NCBI GenBank assembly: GCA_020249145.1
Contig: JADCGF010000027.1
Span: forward strand, 1 to 64,000
DNA: 64,000 bases
Direction: 5' to 3'
Origin: Roseomonas sp.
GTDB taxonomy: Bacteria > Pseudomonadota > Alphaproteobacteria > Acetobacterales > Acetobacteraceae
The notes under the pieces were generated by a model, which was given only the letters and a program-made list of their open reading frames with translations, was not told the origin of the DNA and ran no database searches. Both the position numbers and the translations under genes were made by a program. Shown one piece after another: positions 54,204 through 64,000 of the stretch (within the stretch, counting starts at the first letter, position 1; each line of letters opens with the position of its first letter).

Positions 54204-56015
54204 ATGACACTTTCCACCCTTCCTTCACTTTCTTCGCTTACAGAAGATGGCGTCGCCTTGGCCTTGCTGGCCTACCCAGCGGCGGAGCCTTTCTGGAGTG
54301 AGGTGAATGAAACTTTGCTTGACCTGTCGCCCATGCCCATGGGGCAGAGGCGCCTGCACGGGCGCTCTAGGCGCCATGCCCTTGGGTGGCTAAGCCTCAT
54401 GGATGATCGCCTGACCTTTGACACGAGCCTACAGATAGGCGCGCTTGGCCAGGGCGCGATAGGGCTTCTCGGCCTCGGGCGCGACTCCGCGACCCGATTC
54501 ACCAGCCTTTCCGACCTGCTGGATAGCAGCCCTCGCCTGGAACCCAATGCCGCTGCTGCCTTGGTGCAGGCCTGCGCTGCCGCGACCTGGAACCCGGTCG
54601 AGGACGAGCAGGAAGTCATCCTGGAAGGCGCGCCGGGGCTTCAATTCTCGATTCGCCGGGCCGGCAGCGGCACCTGGGCGCTTGCCATACAGGGCAGGAA
54701 TAACCTGCCCGGCGGTGGCGGCCTGGATGCCATTACGGAGCTCGCTGATTTTGCCATGTTCACCGCCCGTCTGGGCACTGCGCTGCTGCGGCCAGGGCGC
54801 CGCCCCGCCAGCATCGCCGTGCATATGCTTGATCTTGATGGATTACGCCACGTTACCACCAGCCTTGGCCATGCCGCGCAGGAGGAATTGTTGCGCGCCG
54901 CGGCCCGGCGTCTTGCGGCATCGATCCGTGGTACGGACTTGGTAGCGCGCCTGGCCGGCGATGAGTTTGCCATTATGCAAGTCGGCGTTACCGCAGCTTC
55001 CCAGGCAGAGGCCATGGCTAAGCGCCTGATCAACCTGCTGGCGCATCCTTTTCTCGTCCTTGGTGAGACGATTTCGGTGACCCCGCGACTCGGCTTTGTC
55101 CTGGCGCCCGAAGATGGCAATGACGCTGGCGACCTGTTGCGCTGCGCGGGCCTCGCCCGGTCAAGCCTGGAGGGAGAGGCTGAGGCGACGCCGCGCTGGT
55201 GCCGCTTCAGCGCCGATATGGATTCGCGTGCCAAGGCACAGCGTAATGCCGAAGCGGCGCTTCGCCATGCCGTCTGCAGCCAGCAATTTGAACTGCATTA
55301 TCAGCCTATTGTAGCGCTTCCTGCCGGTCGGCTGACAGGGTTTGAGGCACTGATCCGCTGGCGTCATCCGGAAAACGGGCTGGTGCCGCCGGGTGATTTC
55401 CTGCCTTTGGCTGAAAAACTCGGCCTGATGGGGCGGATTGGCGATTGGGTGATCCGGCAGGCCTGCCGCACCGCGGCGGGCTGGCCAAAATCCCTGTCGG
55501 TTTCGGTCAATCTAGCCCCGGCGCAATTCAAGGATGGGCGGCTATTTGAGACCTTGCGCGCGGCGCTCAAGGAAAGCGGGCTGGCCGCGAATCGGCTGGA
55601 ATTGGAAGTGACAGAAACTGTGCTGCTGCCCGCGAGCGGTGATGCGCCGACGCAATTGGCCGCCATTCGTGCGCTTGGCTGCCATATCGCTATGGATGAT
55701 TTCGGCACGGGCTACTCATCGCTGACCCAATTGCGTTCATTTCCCTTTGATCGGCTGAAGGTGGATCGGTCCTTCATCCGGGACCTGCCCGAAAGCGCGC
55801 AAAGCCTTGCTATTCTGCGCTCGGTCGTCGGGCTGGGGCGGAGCCTCGGCATTGCGGTGACCGCTGAGGGGGTGGAAACCCCGGAACAGATGCGGCTGTT
55901 AATCCTGGAAGGCTGCAATAGCGCCCAGGGCTATTTGATTGGAAAGCCGCAGGAACCCGCTGCTTATGCGGCCTTGATCAGCAATCCGCCGGCGGAAGGG
56001 CTCGGCGTGGGCTGA
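54204..56015 (+). CDS. GGDEF/EAL cyclic-di-GMP enzyme
   Basis: 603 residues from ATG 54204 (MTLSTLPSLSSLTEDG); the frame reaches 54114 but that part overlaps the terminator. The N-terminal ~210 residues form a sensor-like region of no recognised family. The GGDEF domain has RLAGDEFAIM with AGDEF at 251-255, a variant found in some active cyclases. The EAL domain has FEALIRWRHP with EAL at 381-383, plus NLAPAQF, DDFGTGYSSL and DRSFIRDLP, so phosphodiesterase residues appear intact. No membrane helix is seen. It sets c-di-GMP level, which may affect motility; the flagellins at 24-26 kb are possible targets (inference). Confidence 0.92.
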   Translation: MTLSTLPSLSSLTEDGVALALLAYPAAEPFWSEVNETLLDLSPMPMGQRRLHGRSRRHALGWLSLMDDRLTFDTSLQIGALGQGAIGLLGLGRDSATRFTSLSDLLDSSPRLEPNAAAALVQACAAATWNPVEDEQEVILEGAPGLQFSIRRAGSGTWALAIQGRNNLPGGGGLDAITELADFAMFTARLGTALLRPGRRPASIAVHMLDLDGLRHVTTSLGHAAQEELLRAAARRLAASIRGTDLVARLAGDEFAIMQVGVTAASQAEAMAKRLINLLAHPFLVLGETISVTPRLGFVLAPEDGNDAGDLLRCAGLARSSLEGEAEATPRWCRFSADMDSRAKAQRNAEAALRHAVCSQQFELHYQPIVALPAGRLTGFEALIRWRHPENGLVPPGDFLPLAEKLGLMGRIGDWVIRQACRTAAGWPKSLSVSVNLAPAQFKDGRLFETLRAALKESGLAANRLELEVTETVLLPASGDAPTQLAAIRALGCHIAMDDFGTGYSSLTQLRSFPFDRLKVDRSFIRDLPESAQSLAILRSVVGLGRSLGIAVTAEGVETPEQMRLLILEGCNSAQGYLIGKPQEPAAYAALISNPPAEGLGVG

Positions 56016-56021
56016 CCCGCT

Positions 56022-57167
56022 TCACGCCGGCAGAAGGATGGTGGCCGCTGCCTGGGCGGCAATGCCCTCACCACGACCGGTAAAGCCGAGCCGTTCCGTG
56101 GTGGTGGCTTTCACCGAAACCGCCGCCACATCCATCCCGGCCAAATCGGCGATCCGCGCGCGCATGGCATCCGCGTGGGGCGCGATTTTCGGCCTTTCGC
56201 ACATCAGCGTCACATCCACATGCACCAAAACACCCCCGCGCGCCGCAACCCGGCCGGCGGCGTGGCGCAGGAAGGCCGCGCTATCGGCATCCTTCCAATC
56301 CGCCTGAGTGGGCGGGAACCAGCGCCCGATATCGCCTTCCGCCAGCGCGCCATAAATCGCATCACACAGCGCATGCAGCCCGACATCGGCATCGGAATGT
56401 CCTTCAAGACCAAGCTCATGCGGGACATTGATGCCACACAATATCAAGGGGCGGCCCGTCACCAGCCGGTGCACGTCAAAGCCCGTGCCGGTGCGGGGCA
56501 CCATGCGGGCGGTCATTTCAGCTTCCACGCGGGCAAGGTCCTCGGGCCAGGTGATTTTCACATTACGCTCACTGCCGTGGACAATGGCAACCGGCTGGCC
56601 CAGCGCTTCAAGCAGGGAGGCATCATCCGTGACCGCCCCGGCGCGGGCGGCATGGGCGGCGCGCAGCGCTTCAAACCGAAAGGCTTGCGGGGTTTGGGCG
56701 CGAAACAGCGCCTCTCGCGGAACGGTGGCCTCAATCAGCCCGCCCGCCACGCGCTTGAGCGTATCAGCCACCGGCTGGGCCGGGATGGCACCGGCTTGGG
56801 CCTCAAGCGCTGCGAGCAGGGCAGGGATGGTGCCGCGCGGGATCACAGGGCGCGCAGCATCATGCACCAGCACAAAATCAGGGGCCTCGGCGGCAATCGC
56901 CTCAAGCCCGGCGCGCACGCTCTCTTCCCGCGTCGCACCGCCCGCCACCACCGGCAAGCAGGGCAGACCCTCAAGAAGCTTGGCGACGAAGGCTTCCTCG
57001 CCCGCCGGCGCCACGGGCTGCAAGGCCGCGACCAGCCCCTCGGCCAAAAGCGCCTCGGCCGCGTGGCGCATCACGGGGCGGCCGAGCAGGGGCAGGAATT
57101 GCTTGGGCCGCGCCGCGCCGAAGCGGCTTCCATGCCCGGCAGAGAGAAGCAGTGCCAGAGTTTTCAT
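56022..57167 (-). CDS. ispDF: bifunctional IspD/IspF
   Basis: 381 residues, the fused form usual in Alphaproteobacteria. The IspD part begins [19 protein letters not shown] (the cytidylyltransferase loop), with [11 protein letters not shown] near residue 100. The IspF part starts near 227 with [19 protein letters not shown], then [20 protein letters not shown] (metal His/Asp) and [19 protein letters not shown]. The enzyme makes CDP-methylerythritol and then methylerythritol cyclodiphosphate in isoprenoid synthesis. It converges on the GGDEF/EAL gene with a 6-nt gap. Proximity to dusB-ntrBCY is conserved synteny. Confidence 0.96.
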   Translation of the reverse strand: MKTLALLLSAGHGSRFGAARPKQFLPLLGRPVMRHAAEALLAEGLVAALQPVAPAGEEAFVAKLLEGLPCLPVVAGGATREESVRAGLEAIAAEAPDFVLVHDAARPVIPRGTIPALLAALEAQAGAIPAQPVADTLKRVAGGLIEATVPREALFRAQTPQAFRFEALRAAHAARAGAVTDDASLLEALGQPVAIVHGSERNVKITWPEDLARVEAEMTARMVPRTGTGFDVHRLVTGRPLILCGINVPHELGLEGHSDADVGLHALCDAIYGALAEGDIGRWFPPTQADWKDADSAAFLRHAAGRVAARGGVLVHVDVTLMCERPKIAPHADAMRARIADLAGMDVAAVSVKATTTERLGFTGRGEGIAAQAAATILLPA

Positions 57168-57413
57168 GAAAGCAGTTTAGCGCCGGATGCGCGCCCGTGA
57201 AGTGACCGATCCGAGCATGTTAATCCCTGGCTTTTGCGTTTCTTGCCGCCATGTCCCTTAGTGCCAGGCCCGGCCTCAGGCGCTGGTTTCTTGAATCAGG
57301 TGATTGCGCTCCGATACCTCTTCCGCAAAAGACCGTGCCTTGAGCCGCCTGGCATTGCGCAACGTAACGCGCCCGTCGTTACAAGATCCCTTCCTCACAA
57401 GATTCTGCGGAGA

Positions 57414-57938
57414 TCATGGCGCGGCAGCACGCGCTATATGGACCGAATGCTGAAGCCGCTCATAATCCGAACGCCTAGCCTCCACCTGACCCTGGATCTG
57501 GAGCCGCATAGCGTTGGGCGACCCATAGCCAAAGCCAGGAATAAAGACCTCTGCATTGGGGTCTCGATAGAGCGCTGTCTCGCGGTTGAAGCGGTCAAGC
57601 CGGTCGACCGCCATGCGCAGCGCATCCTCAACAGTGTGCTGATAAGCAAGGCTCTGCGGCGGTATGCGAGTCTCCACCATCGGAAGCGGCCACAGCATAG
57701 GCCGCGCCTGCAGCACTACCATCGTCGCAACCAGCATGATCAGCGTACCGCCCAGCACCATCTGCCACGGCATGGCAGCGAAGGCGCTTGGCAGGGCCAG
57801 GTTCTTGTGGGAACCGCGATCTAGGGGCTGACCTATGGGTTGTGTCTCGATGACGGGCGCGAAGTCCCTGTTGCGGCGCAGATCCAGCAGGGCAATAGAG
57901 GCCCGAGAGCGGAACCTGGCGCGGATACGAGCAAACAT
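57414..57938 (-). CDS. unknown protein with one membrane helix
   Basis: 174 residues from ATG 57938, preceded by AAAGGGG; the frame is open further upstream but without a good start. The N-terminal third is basic and polar (MFARIRARFRSRASIALLDL), followed by one hydrophobic helix, MVLGGTLIMLVATMVVLQA near residues 57-75. The C-terminal part is helical (QHTVEDALRMAVDRLDRF, VEARRSDYERLQHSVHI). A cytosolic N-terminus and periplasmic C-terminus are expected. I do not recognise a family. It lies between ispDF and dusB, a place where conserved synteny usually has no extra gene. Confidence 0.55.
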   Translation of the reverse strand: MFARIRARFRSRASIALLDLRRNRDFAPVIETQPIGQPLDRGSHKNLALPSAFAAMPWQMVLGGTLIMLVATMVVLQARPMLWPLPMVETRIPPQSLAYQHTVEDALRMAVDRLDRFNRETALYRDPNAEVFIPGFGYGSPNAMRLQIQGQVEARRSDYERLQHSVHIARAAAP

Positions 57939-58271
57939 GATGGCCCCTTTCTTGGTCGTTGCAACGTGTTTCTTGAGCGCTGTCGATGATGTTTCACCAC
58001 ACCCCAAAAACCTGATCAGTGATGATTGGTACAAAGCGGGCATTTTTTCTGGTGACGAAAGCTCGGAACGGCTCTCGGATGCGTTCGGGTAGGGGCGCAT
58101 TATCGCCTGATCACCCAATCGGCTCCCACTGCCATAGCTAGGTGCTTTTCCGAGGATCGGGCCGCAGAGAGGCTTCGGCATGATTTATGCCTAAAGGGAA
58201 AGCAGGCCTTGTGGGGTGGCGATTTTTTGAGTAATTTGCTCAAAATAAATGCAGAGTGGTGTGAAAAAGCT
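57939..58271. other. 333-nt divergent intergenic region with an inverted repeat before dusB
   Basis: No gene is convincing here. Promoters for the membrane-protein gene (leftward) and the dusB operon (rightward) must lie within it. A perfect 7-bp repeat, TTTTGAG (58225-58231) and CTCAAAA (58239-58245), loop TAATTTG, sits 26 nt before the dusB ATG in a locally AT-rich stretch and could be an operator. Confidence 0.45.
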
Positions 58272-59327
58272 ATGTCATTGCCTCTTCTGAAGCCGATTGA
58301 CCTTGGCGGCTTGGCCATTTCGGCGCCGGTCATCCTGGCCCCCATGTCAGGTGTGACGGATCAGCCCTTCCGGCGGCTTGCGCGCTCGCTTGGCACGCCC
58401 ATGGTGGTCTCTGAGATGATCGCCTCTCAGGCCATGGTGCGCGAGAATCGCCAGACGCTGAAAATGGCGGAATTGGATGGCTTTGGCGGCCCTGCTTCCG
58501 TGCAATTGGCCGGCTGCGACCCGGCAACCATGGCGGAAGCCGCGAAGCTGGTGGTGGATCGTGGCGCTGCCGTGGTGGATATCAATTTCGGCTGCCCGGT
58601 CAAGAAAGTGGCTTTGGGGCAAAGCGCCGGCAGCGCGCTGATGCGCGATGAAATCGCCGCGGCGCGCATTCTGGAAGCCATGGTGAAGGCCGTGCCGGTG
58701 CCGGTTACGCTCAAGATGCGCATGGGCTGGGACCATAACAGCCTGAATGCCCCTAACCTTGCCCGCATCGCGGAAGCCTGCGGCATTCGCATGGTCACCA
58801 TCCATGGCCGCACCCGCCAGCAATTCTACACTGGCCAGGCCGATTGGGCCTTCATCCGACGCGTGAAGGAAGCCGTGCACATCCCTGTTATTGCCAATGG
58901 CGATATCCTGTCTATTGAGGATGCCGAGGAAGCTTTGCGCCAATCCGGCGCGGATGGTGTGATGATCGGGCGTGGTGCCTATGGCCGGCCCTGGCTGCTC
59001 GGCCAGATCGCCGCGCATCTGATGCACGGTATCCGCGCCGAAGAACCCAGGCTGGCTGAACAGAAGCGCATCCTGCTGGAGCATCACGCGCTGATGCTGG
59101 AACACCATGGCACGGAACCGGGCATCCGCATCGCGCGCAAGCATGTCGCCTGGTATTCCAAAGGCTTGCCGGGTTCGGCTGAGTTTCGCGTGGCGGTCAA
59201 TCACGCGACCTCGGCGGAAGCGGTCCATGCCCTGATTGATGGCTTCTTCGACCCGCTGATCGAACAAGGTGTCACCGCCGTGCGCGATGCCTATCGCGAA
59301 GCCGGGGAAGGGCGGATCGCCGCATGA
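58272..59327 (+). CDS. dusB: tRNA-dihydrouridine synthase B
   Basis: 351 residues from ATG 58272; an in-frame start at 58209 would add 21 residues with no family match. TIM-barrel FMN enzyme: VILAPMSGVTDQPFRRL opens it, and VDINFGCPVKKVALGQSAGS holds the catalytic Cys near residue 105. The KMRMGWDHNSLNAPNLARIA, TIHGRTRQQFYTGQADW and IANGDILSIEDA segments bind FMN and substrate. It reduces uridine to dihydrouridine in the tRNA D-loop. In Alphaproteobacteria it heads the nifR3-ntrBC operon, as here; the ntrB start overlaps its stop (ATGA). Confidence 0.95.
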   Translation: MSLPLLKPIDLGGLAISAPVILAPMSGVTDQPFRRLARSLGTPMVVSEMIASQAMVRENRQTLKMAELDGFGGPASVQLAGCDPATMAEAAKLVVDRGAAVVDINFGCPVKKVALGQSAGSALMRDEIAAARILEAMVKAVPVPVTLKMRMGWDHNSLNAPNLARIAEACGIRMVTIHGRTRQQFYTGQADWAFIRRVKEAVHIPVIANGDILSIEDAEEALRQSGADGVMIGRGAYGRPWLLGQIAAHLMHGIRAEEPRLAEQKRILLEHHALMLEHHGTEPGIRIARKHVAWYSKGLPGSAEFRVAVNHATSAEAVHALIDGFFDPLIEQGVTAVRDAYREAGEGRIAA

Positions 59328-60445
59328 ATGCGCGCACCGGCCTGCCCGCCACCAATCGCAGCACGCCCCGGCTGGATAGCGCCATGGTGCTCGCTGCCCT
59401 GCCCGTGCCGGCGGTGGTGCTGAATGCGGAAGACCGCTTCACCTTTGCCAATGGCGCCGCCGAGCAATTCTTTGGGCTTTCGGCCGGTGCGCTGTGCCAA
59501 ATGAAACTCAGCGATATCCTGCCGCCCGATAACCGCGTCTTTGCCGTGCTGGCGCAAATCCGCCGCTTTGATTCGCCGGTTTCGGATTACGATCTGCTGC
59601 TCGAAAGCCCGCGCATCAATCGTCGTGGCGTTTCCGTCCATGGCGCGCCTTTGCATGAAATTGAAGGCGCTGTGGTGCTGACCTTGCAGGATGGGTCAAC
59701 CGCCCAAATGCTTGACCGGCAGCTGAGTTTCCGGGGCGCGGCGCGCGGTGCCTCTGCCATGGCGGCGATGTTGGCGCATGAGGTGAAGAACCCGCTTTCG
59801 GGCATTCGCGGTGCCGCGCAATTGCTGGAACAGAATGCGCCGGAAGCGGATAAGGAGCTTTGCCTGCTGATCCAGGATGAGGTGGACCGGATTAAGGGCC
59901 TGGTGGATCGCTTCGACATCTTCTCAGAACGCCCGGTCGAGTTGGCGCCGGTCAATATCCATCAGGTGCTGGATCATGTGCGCCGCATAGCGCAAACAGG
60001 CTTCGCCGCGCATCTGAGGGTTTCAGAAGAATATGATCCATCCCTGCCGCCGGTCTGGGGCAATCGCGATATTCTGGTGCAGATTATCCTTAATCTGGTG
60101 AAAAATGCTGCTGAGGCGGTGGACCCGATCCATGGCGAAATCGTCCTTTCCACTGCTTATCAACATGGCGTGCGGATTGCGGTGCCAACGGCCAATGAAA
60201 GGGTGCATCTGCCCCTGTTGGTGACGGTGCGCGACAATGGACCGGGCATTCCCGAAGAAATACAGGCAACGCTTTTTGAACCCTTTGTCTCCACGAAAAG
60301 GGGCGGGCAGGGGCTTGGCCTTGCCCTGGTGGCGAAGCTGGTCACCGATCTCGGCGGCCTGATTGAATGCGATTCCCGTCCGGGTCGGACCTTATTCAAA
60401 CTTTCCATGCCGGCGCCCCCGGCGGGTTGGCAGGAGAGCGCCTAA
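59324..60445 (+). CDS. ntrB: nitrogen regulation sensor kinase NtrB
   Basis: 373 residues. A PAS-like domain spans ~20-130 ([20 protein letters not shown]). The H-box [20 protein letters not shown] carries the phosphorylated His152. The HATPase part has [33 protein letters not shown] and [10 protein letters not shown]. It is soluble and controlled by PII (glnB in this window), phosphorylating NtrC when nitrogen is short. Its stop and the ntrC start overlap (TAATG). Confidence 0.96.
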   Translation: MNARTGLPATNRSTPRLDSAMVLAALPVPAVVLNAEDRFTFANGAAEQFFGLSAGALCQMKLSDILPPDNRVFAVLAQIRRFDSPVSDYDLLLESPRINRRGVSVHGAPLHEIEGAVVLTLQDGSTAQMLDRQLSFRGAARGASAMAAMLAHEVKNPLSGIRGAAQLLEQNAPEADKELCLLIQDEVDRIKGLVDRFDIFSERPVELAPVNIHQVLDHVRRIAQTGFAAHLRVSEEYDPSLPPVWGNRDILVQIILNLVKNAAEAVDPIHGEIVLSTAYQHGVRIAVPTANERVHLPLLVTVRDNGPGIPEEIQATLFEPFVSTKRGGQGLGLALVAKLVTDLGGLIECDSRPGRTLFKLSMPAPPAGWQESA

Positions 60446-61881
60446 TGAATGAATCCCGCACCGTCCTGATTGCCGATGATGACCGCGCCATTCGCACGGT
60501 GCTGAGCCAGGCCCTGGGCCGCGCCGGCTATCAGGTGCGCGCGACTTCCTCGGCGGCTACACTCTGGCGCTGGGTGGAGGATGGGGAAGGGGATCTGGTG
60601 ATCACTGATGTGGTGATGCCAGATGAAAACGGGCTTGATCTGGTGCCGCGCATCCGTCGTGTGCGCCCTGAGATGCGCGTGATTGTCATGAGCGCGCAAT
60701 CCACCTTCGCCACCGCCGTGAAGGCGACCCAACGCGGCGCTTTCGAATATCTGCCCAAGCCCTTCGATTTGAAGGAAGTTTTGGGCACGGTGGAACGCGC
60801 TTTGGCGGCGCCCCCGGATGCGCCCCCGCCCGAAGATGCGGATGGCGAAAAACTGCCCCTGATTGGCCGATCTGCGGCCATGCAGGAAATCTATCGCACG
60901 GTGGCGCGGCTCACCACGACTGACCTGACGGTGATGGTCACCGGGGAAAGCGGCACAGGCAAGGAATTGATCGCCCGCGCCTTACATGATTACGGCAAGC
61001 GCCGCGCCGGGCCTTTCGTTGCCATCAATATGGCGGCGATTCCGCGCGAATTGATTGAAGCGGAGCTATTCGGCCATGAACGCGGCGCCTTCACCGGCGC
61101 GCTCAATCGCGGCATTGGACGGTTTGAGCAGGCCGCCGGCGGCACGCTGTTCCTGGATGAAATCGGCGATATGCCGCCCGAAGCGCAGACGCGCCTATTG
61201 CGCGTTTTGCAGGAAGGCGAATTCACCACGGTGGGTGGGCGCCAGCCCATCAAGGCCAATGTGCGGATCGTGGCGGCGACCCACCGCGATTTGCGCCACC
61301 AAATTCGTCAGGGGCTGTTCCGCGAGGACCTTTTCTATCGCCTGAACGTGGTGCCGATCCGCCTGCCGCCCTTGCGTGAAAGGTTGGAGGATATCCCCTT
61401 GCTCGCACGGCATTTTCTGGACCGCGCCCGCGCTTCGGGACTGCCCGCCAAGCAATTGGCCAATGAGGCTCTGGAGGCTCTGAAAGCCCATGCGTGGCCC
61501 GGCAATGCGCGCGAATTGGAAAACCTGATGCGTCGCATGGCGGCGCTTTATCCGCAGGAAGTGATCGGCGCCGAAGCGGTGGCGGCGGAATTGGCCGAAG
61601 CCGCGCCGGTTGCCGGCCCCGATGGCCAGGCCGCGCCCATGACTCTGGAACAGGCGGTGGAACGCCATTTGGCCAGCTTCATGTCGGCGCATAAGGATGG
61701 CATGCCAGTCAAGGAATTATACGACCGGGTACTCGCTGAGGTTGAACGCCCCTTGCTCCGCATGGCATTGAGCGCGACAAGAGGCAATCAGATCAAGGCG
61801 GCGGCTATGCTCGGGCTCAATCGGAATACGTTGCGGAAGAAGCTGCGGGAATTGGAACTTCCCGTGGTGCGCGGCGCGTGA
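60445..61881 (+). CDS. ntrC: nitrogen regulation response regulator NtrC
   Basis: 478 residues from ATG 60445, overlapping the ntrB stop. The receiver domain has Asp55 in [13 protein letters not shown]. The sigma54-interacting AAA+ domain shows Walker A GESGTGKE (167-174), GAFTGA (214-219) and Walker [13 protein letters not shown]. The C-terminal Fis-type helix-turn-helix is [20 protein letters not shown]. It activates sigma54 promoters of nitrogen-assimilation genes. No -24/-12 element was found by eye in front of glnB or glnA here. Confidence 0.97.
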   Translation: MNESRTVLIADDDRAIRTVLSQALGRAGYQVRATSSAATLWRWVEDGEGDLVITDVVMPDENGLDLVPRIRRVRPEMRVIVMSAQSTFATAVKATQRGAFEYLPKPFDLKEVLGTVERALAAPPDAPPPEDADGEKLPLIGRSAAMQEIYRTVARLTTTDLTVMVTGESGTGKELIARALHDYGKRRAGPFVAINMAAIPRELIEAELFGHERGAFTGALNRGIGRFEQAAGGTLFLDEIGDMPPEAQTRLLRVLQEGEFTTVGGRQPIKANVRIVAATHRDLRHQIRQGLFREDLFYRLNVVPIRLPPLRERLEDIPLLARHFLDRARASGLPAKQLANEALEALKAHAWPGNARELENLMRRMAALYPQEVIGAEAVAAELAEAAPVAGPDGQAAPMTLEQAVERHLASFMSAHKDGMPVKELYDRVLAEVERPLLRMALSATRGNQIKAAAMLGLNRNTLRKKLRELELPVVRGA

Positions 61882-61909
61882 TGATCCGGCATCGCCGCAT
61901 GACCTGACC

Positions 61910-64000
61910 ATGCCCGCCGAGGGCGTGGCCGAAGCGCCGCCGCGGCCGCGCGGGCTTTTCACCCGCTTGGCGGATATCGTCACCGGCAGGGTGTTTACCA
62001 TCTGCCTTGCCTTTTTGGCGCTATTGGTTGGTCTTGCCACTTTCGCCGCGCTTTCCGGCGGCACGCCGATGGGCCCGACCGGGGCGGGGCAATTGGCCGG
62101 CGTCATTCTGGCCAATATCGCCTTTTTGTTGCTGCTGGTCGCCTCGCTCGCGGCAAGGCTCACCCGCATGTGGCTGGAACGCCGGCGCGGCGCGGCGGGA
62201 TCTCGGCTGCATGTGCGGCTGGTATTGCTGTTTGGTGTGGTGGCCGCGGTGCCAGCGCTGCTGGTGGCGGGCTTCGCCGCGCTATTCTTCAACCTTGGCA
62301 TTCAGGCCTGGTTCAGTGACCGCGTGCGCGACACGCTGGAGGCATCGCTGGTCGCCTCGCGCGGCTATCTGGATGAGCATCGCAATACCATCCGCGCCGA
62401 TATCCTGTTCATGGCCAATGACCTCAATCGCGCGGCACAGGTGCTGCTGCCCGATAATGGCGTGGCCTTTGCCCGGCTGCTTGCAACCCATACGGCGCTG
62501 CGCGGGCTGACAAGCTCCATCATTTTCGAACCCGTGCTTGGCCAGGTGGTGGCGAATGCGGGCCTGGGCATATCGAACCTTGTGGATTTGCCGCCAGCCT
62601 GGGCAATGGAGGCCGTGCGCTCTGGCGAAGTGGTGGTGCTGCCGAGCGAGGCCGAGGAGGGGCGCGTGCGCGCCATGGTGCAATTGAATATCCCGCCGGG
62701 TCTGGTGCTGCTGATCACCCGCCCGCTTGATCCTTCAGTCTTGGGGCATATGCGGCGGACCGAGATTTCCTTCAATGAATACAATCAGCTCGACCGCAAT
62801 AGGGAAAGCCTGCAAATCACCTTCTTCCTGATTTTCGCGATTGCCACCTTGCTCGTGCTGCTGGCGGCGGTGCTGATTGGCTTGCTCATGGCCAATCGCA
62901 TCGCGCGGCCCATTTCACGCCTGATCCTGGCGGCGGAACGCGTGCGCGGTGGCGATCTGGCGACCAAGGTGGAAGAAGGGGAGGCGGATGATGAAATCGC
63001 GCGCCTCGCACGGTCCTTTAATCGCATGACAAGCCAGCTTGGCGCGCAGCGGTCCGAATTGATGAATGCCTATAGCCTGATTGATGAGCGCCGGCGCTTT
63101 ACCGAAACCGTGCTGTCAGGCGTATCGGCCGGTGTCGTCGGGCTTGATAGTGAAGGGCGCGTAACCCTGCCCAATCGCTCGGCCAGCGCGCTTCTTGGGA
63201 TTGATCTGGATGCGGCGATTGGCCTTTCCCTTGCGCGCATCGCACCGGAATTCGGGGAATTGCTGGCGGCGGCGGCAGCCAATCCGGAACGCCCGCGCGT
63301 GGCTGAAATCCTGATCGGGCCGGCCAATGCCAGGCGCACCTTGCTCGCGCGGATCGGCACCGAAATCCTGGGAGACAAGGTTGAAGGCTTTGTGCTGACC
63401 TTTGATGACATTACCGAATTGCAATCCGCCCAGCGCAAGGCGGCCTGGGCGGATGTGGCACGGCGCATTGCGCATGAAATCAAGAACCCGCTGACTCCCA
63501 TTCAGCTTTCCGCCGAAAGGCTGAAGCGGCGCTATCTGCGCCAGATCACCGATGACCCCGATACTTTCCGCCAATGCACAGATACCATCGTGCGCCAGGT
63601 GGAAGATATCGGGCGCATGGTGGATGAATTCTCGGCCTTTGCGCGCATGCCCCAGCCGGTGATCAAGCCTGAGGATGCCAATCGGCTGATGCTGGAAGCG
63701 CTTGTGCTGCAACGCAATGCGCATCCTGACATCACCTATGACAACCATCCGGGGCCTGAGGGACTGAAACTGCACTGCGATCGCCGGCTGATCGGCCAGG
63801 CGCTGACCAACCTGTTGCAGAATGCCGCCGATGCCGTCGCCATGCGGGAAGGGATTGAGGCCGGGCGGATTGAAACACGCATCCTGCTGGATGGCGCGAT
63901 GCTGTCCTTCCAGGTGACCGATAACGGCATTGGCCTGCCCCGCGAAGAAGCGCGCGAAAGACTGACCGAGCCCTATGTCACGCATAAACCCAAGGGCACC
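61910..64000 (+). CDS. ntrY: sensor kinase NtrY, 3' end outside window
   Basis: 697 codons from ATG 61910 to the right edge with no stop, so the end is missing. Membrane segments occur near residues 27-49, 63-83, 102-128 and 303-327. A large periplasmic region lies before the last, and a HAMP domain follows (NRIARPISRLILAAERVRGG). A PAS-like domain (~397-505) precedes the H-box ARRIAHEIKNPLTPIQLSAE with His522. The kinase part includes NLLQNAADAVAM and TDNGIGLPREEA. NtrY/NtrX is a second nitrogen/redox two-component system found next to ntrBC in Alphaproteobacteria. The ntrX partner is expected just beyond the window. Confidence 0.95.
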   Translation, partial: MPAEGVAEAPPRPRGLFTRLADIVTGRVFTICLAFLALLVGLATFAALSGGTPMGPTGAGQLAGVILANIAFLLLLVASLAARLTRMWLERRRGAAGSRLHVRLVLLFGVVAAVPALLVAGFAALFFNLGIQAWFSDRVRDTLEASLVASRGYLDEHRNTIRADILFMANDLNRAAQVLLPDNGVAFARLLATHTALRGLTSSIIFEPVLGQVVANAGLGISNLVDLPPAWAMEAVRSGEVVVLPSEAEEGRVRAMVQLNIPPGLVLLITRPLDPSVLGHMRRTEISFNEYNQLDRNRESLQITFFLIFAIATLLVLLAAVLIGLLMANRIARPISRLILAAERVRGGDLATKVEEGEADDEIARLARSFNRMTSQLGAQRSELMNAYSLIDERRRFTETVLSGVSAGVVGLDSEGRVTLPNRSASALLGIDLDAAIGLSLARIAPEFGELLAAAAANPERPRVAEILIGPANARRTLLARIGTEILGDKVEGFVLTFDDITELQSAQRKAAWADVARRIAHEIKNPLTPIQLSAERLKRRYLRQITDDPDTFRQCTDTIVRQVEDIGRMVDEFSAFARMPQPVIKPEDANRLMLEALVLQRNAHPDITYDNHPGPEGLKLHCDRRLIGQALTNLLQNAADAVAMREGIEAGRIETRILLDGAMLSFQVTDNGIGLPREEARERLTEPYVTHKPKGT

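Noticed and set aside
61195..61692. Leftward frames opposite ntrC, and similar long frames opposite most genes
   Set aside because: High-GC antisense shadows with Arg/His/Ala-rich translations; the sense strand encodes recognised proteins.
62007..62510. Arg/Trp-rich rightward frame in the ntrY region
   Set aside because: Out of frame with ntrY, which is continuous from 61910 to the window end with clear kinase motifs.

Overview
The window is GC-rich alphaproteobacterial chromosome, most likely from an Acetobacteraceae / Roseomonas-like bacterium. That assignment is an inference from gene content: an ispDF gene beside a dusB-ntrB-ntrC-ntrY run, glnB next to glnA, an NDUFS4-like respiratory subunit, a form II coxSLM cluster, short tandem flagellins, and many orphan Bug/TctC binding proteins. 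No rRNA, prophage, insertion sequence or CRISPR array is visible. One tRNA gene (Arg, anticodon TCT) is present.

Layout. 1-9.4 kb: the C-terminal end of an RTX protein, a 3-hydroxyacyl-CoA dehydrogenase, a coupled trio (52-aa membrane protein, XpaC, TelA), a Bug binding protein, a zinc alcohol dehydrogenase, two non-haem iron dioxygenases, a Liv-type binding protein and GtrA. 9.7-17 kb: a dipeptide/oligopeptide ABC importer with two paralogous binding proteins, two permeases and two ATPases. 17.1-23.4 kb: a CO/xanthine-dehydrogenase-family complex in form II order (S-L-M), then an HpxZ/AtzH-like protein, an HCCA-isomerase-like protein and a DadA-like oxidoreductase. 23.4-26.4 kb: a double cold-shock-domain protein with an Arg/Gly-rich repeat linker, then two flagellin genes. 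26.4-36 kb: a racemase-family protein, two Bug proteins flanking an acyl-CoA dehydrogenase/CoA-transferase pair, a quinone oxidoreductase, a DMT exporter, an alpha/beta hydrolase and an aminotransferase.

36.2-42.8 kb: glnB, a structured intergenic region, glnA, a Baeyer-Villiger-type monooxygenase with an N-terminal extension, a class V aminotransferase, a glycosyltransferase-like gene broken by an in-frame stop, and an NDUFS4-like gene. 42.8-44.7 kb: tRNA-Arg and a Bug protein paired with a TauE/SafE permease. 44.7-50.8 kb: a leftward, tightly coupled operon. It runs from a GntR regulator with a clear palindromic operator through a split allophanate-hydrolase-like pair (amidase and separate C-terminal domain), an SsuABC-like importer and a PuuE-like polysaccharide-deacetylase-fold protein. 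I read it as uptake and breakdown of a ureide or other nitrogen-rich small molecule. 50.9-56 kb: a Hint-like protein without the catalytic Cys, a Bug protein, a thiolase and a GGDEF/EAL protein. 56-64 kb: ispDF, an unknown membrane protein, then dusB-ntrB-ntrC-ntrY, running off the right edge.

Nitrogen control is a recurring theme: PII, glutamine synthetase, NtrBC and NtrY are all present, with a putative nitrogen-scavenging operon nearby. The most original signal is in the two flagellin leaders. Each carries a 5-bp hairpin and then a 4-bp hairpin that covers the Shine-Dalgarno, both with AAA loops. The stems differ in sequence between the two genes yet keep pairing, which suggests a conserved translational control element.
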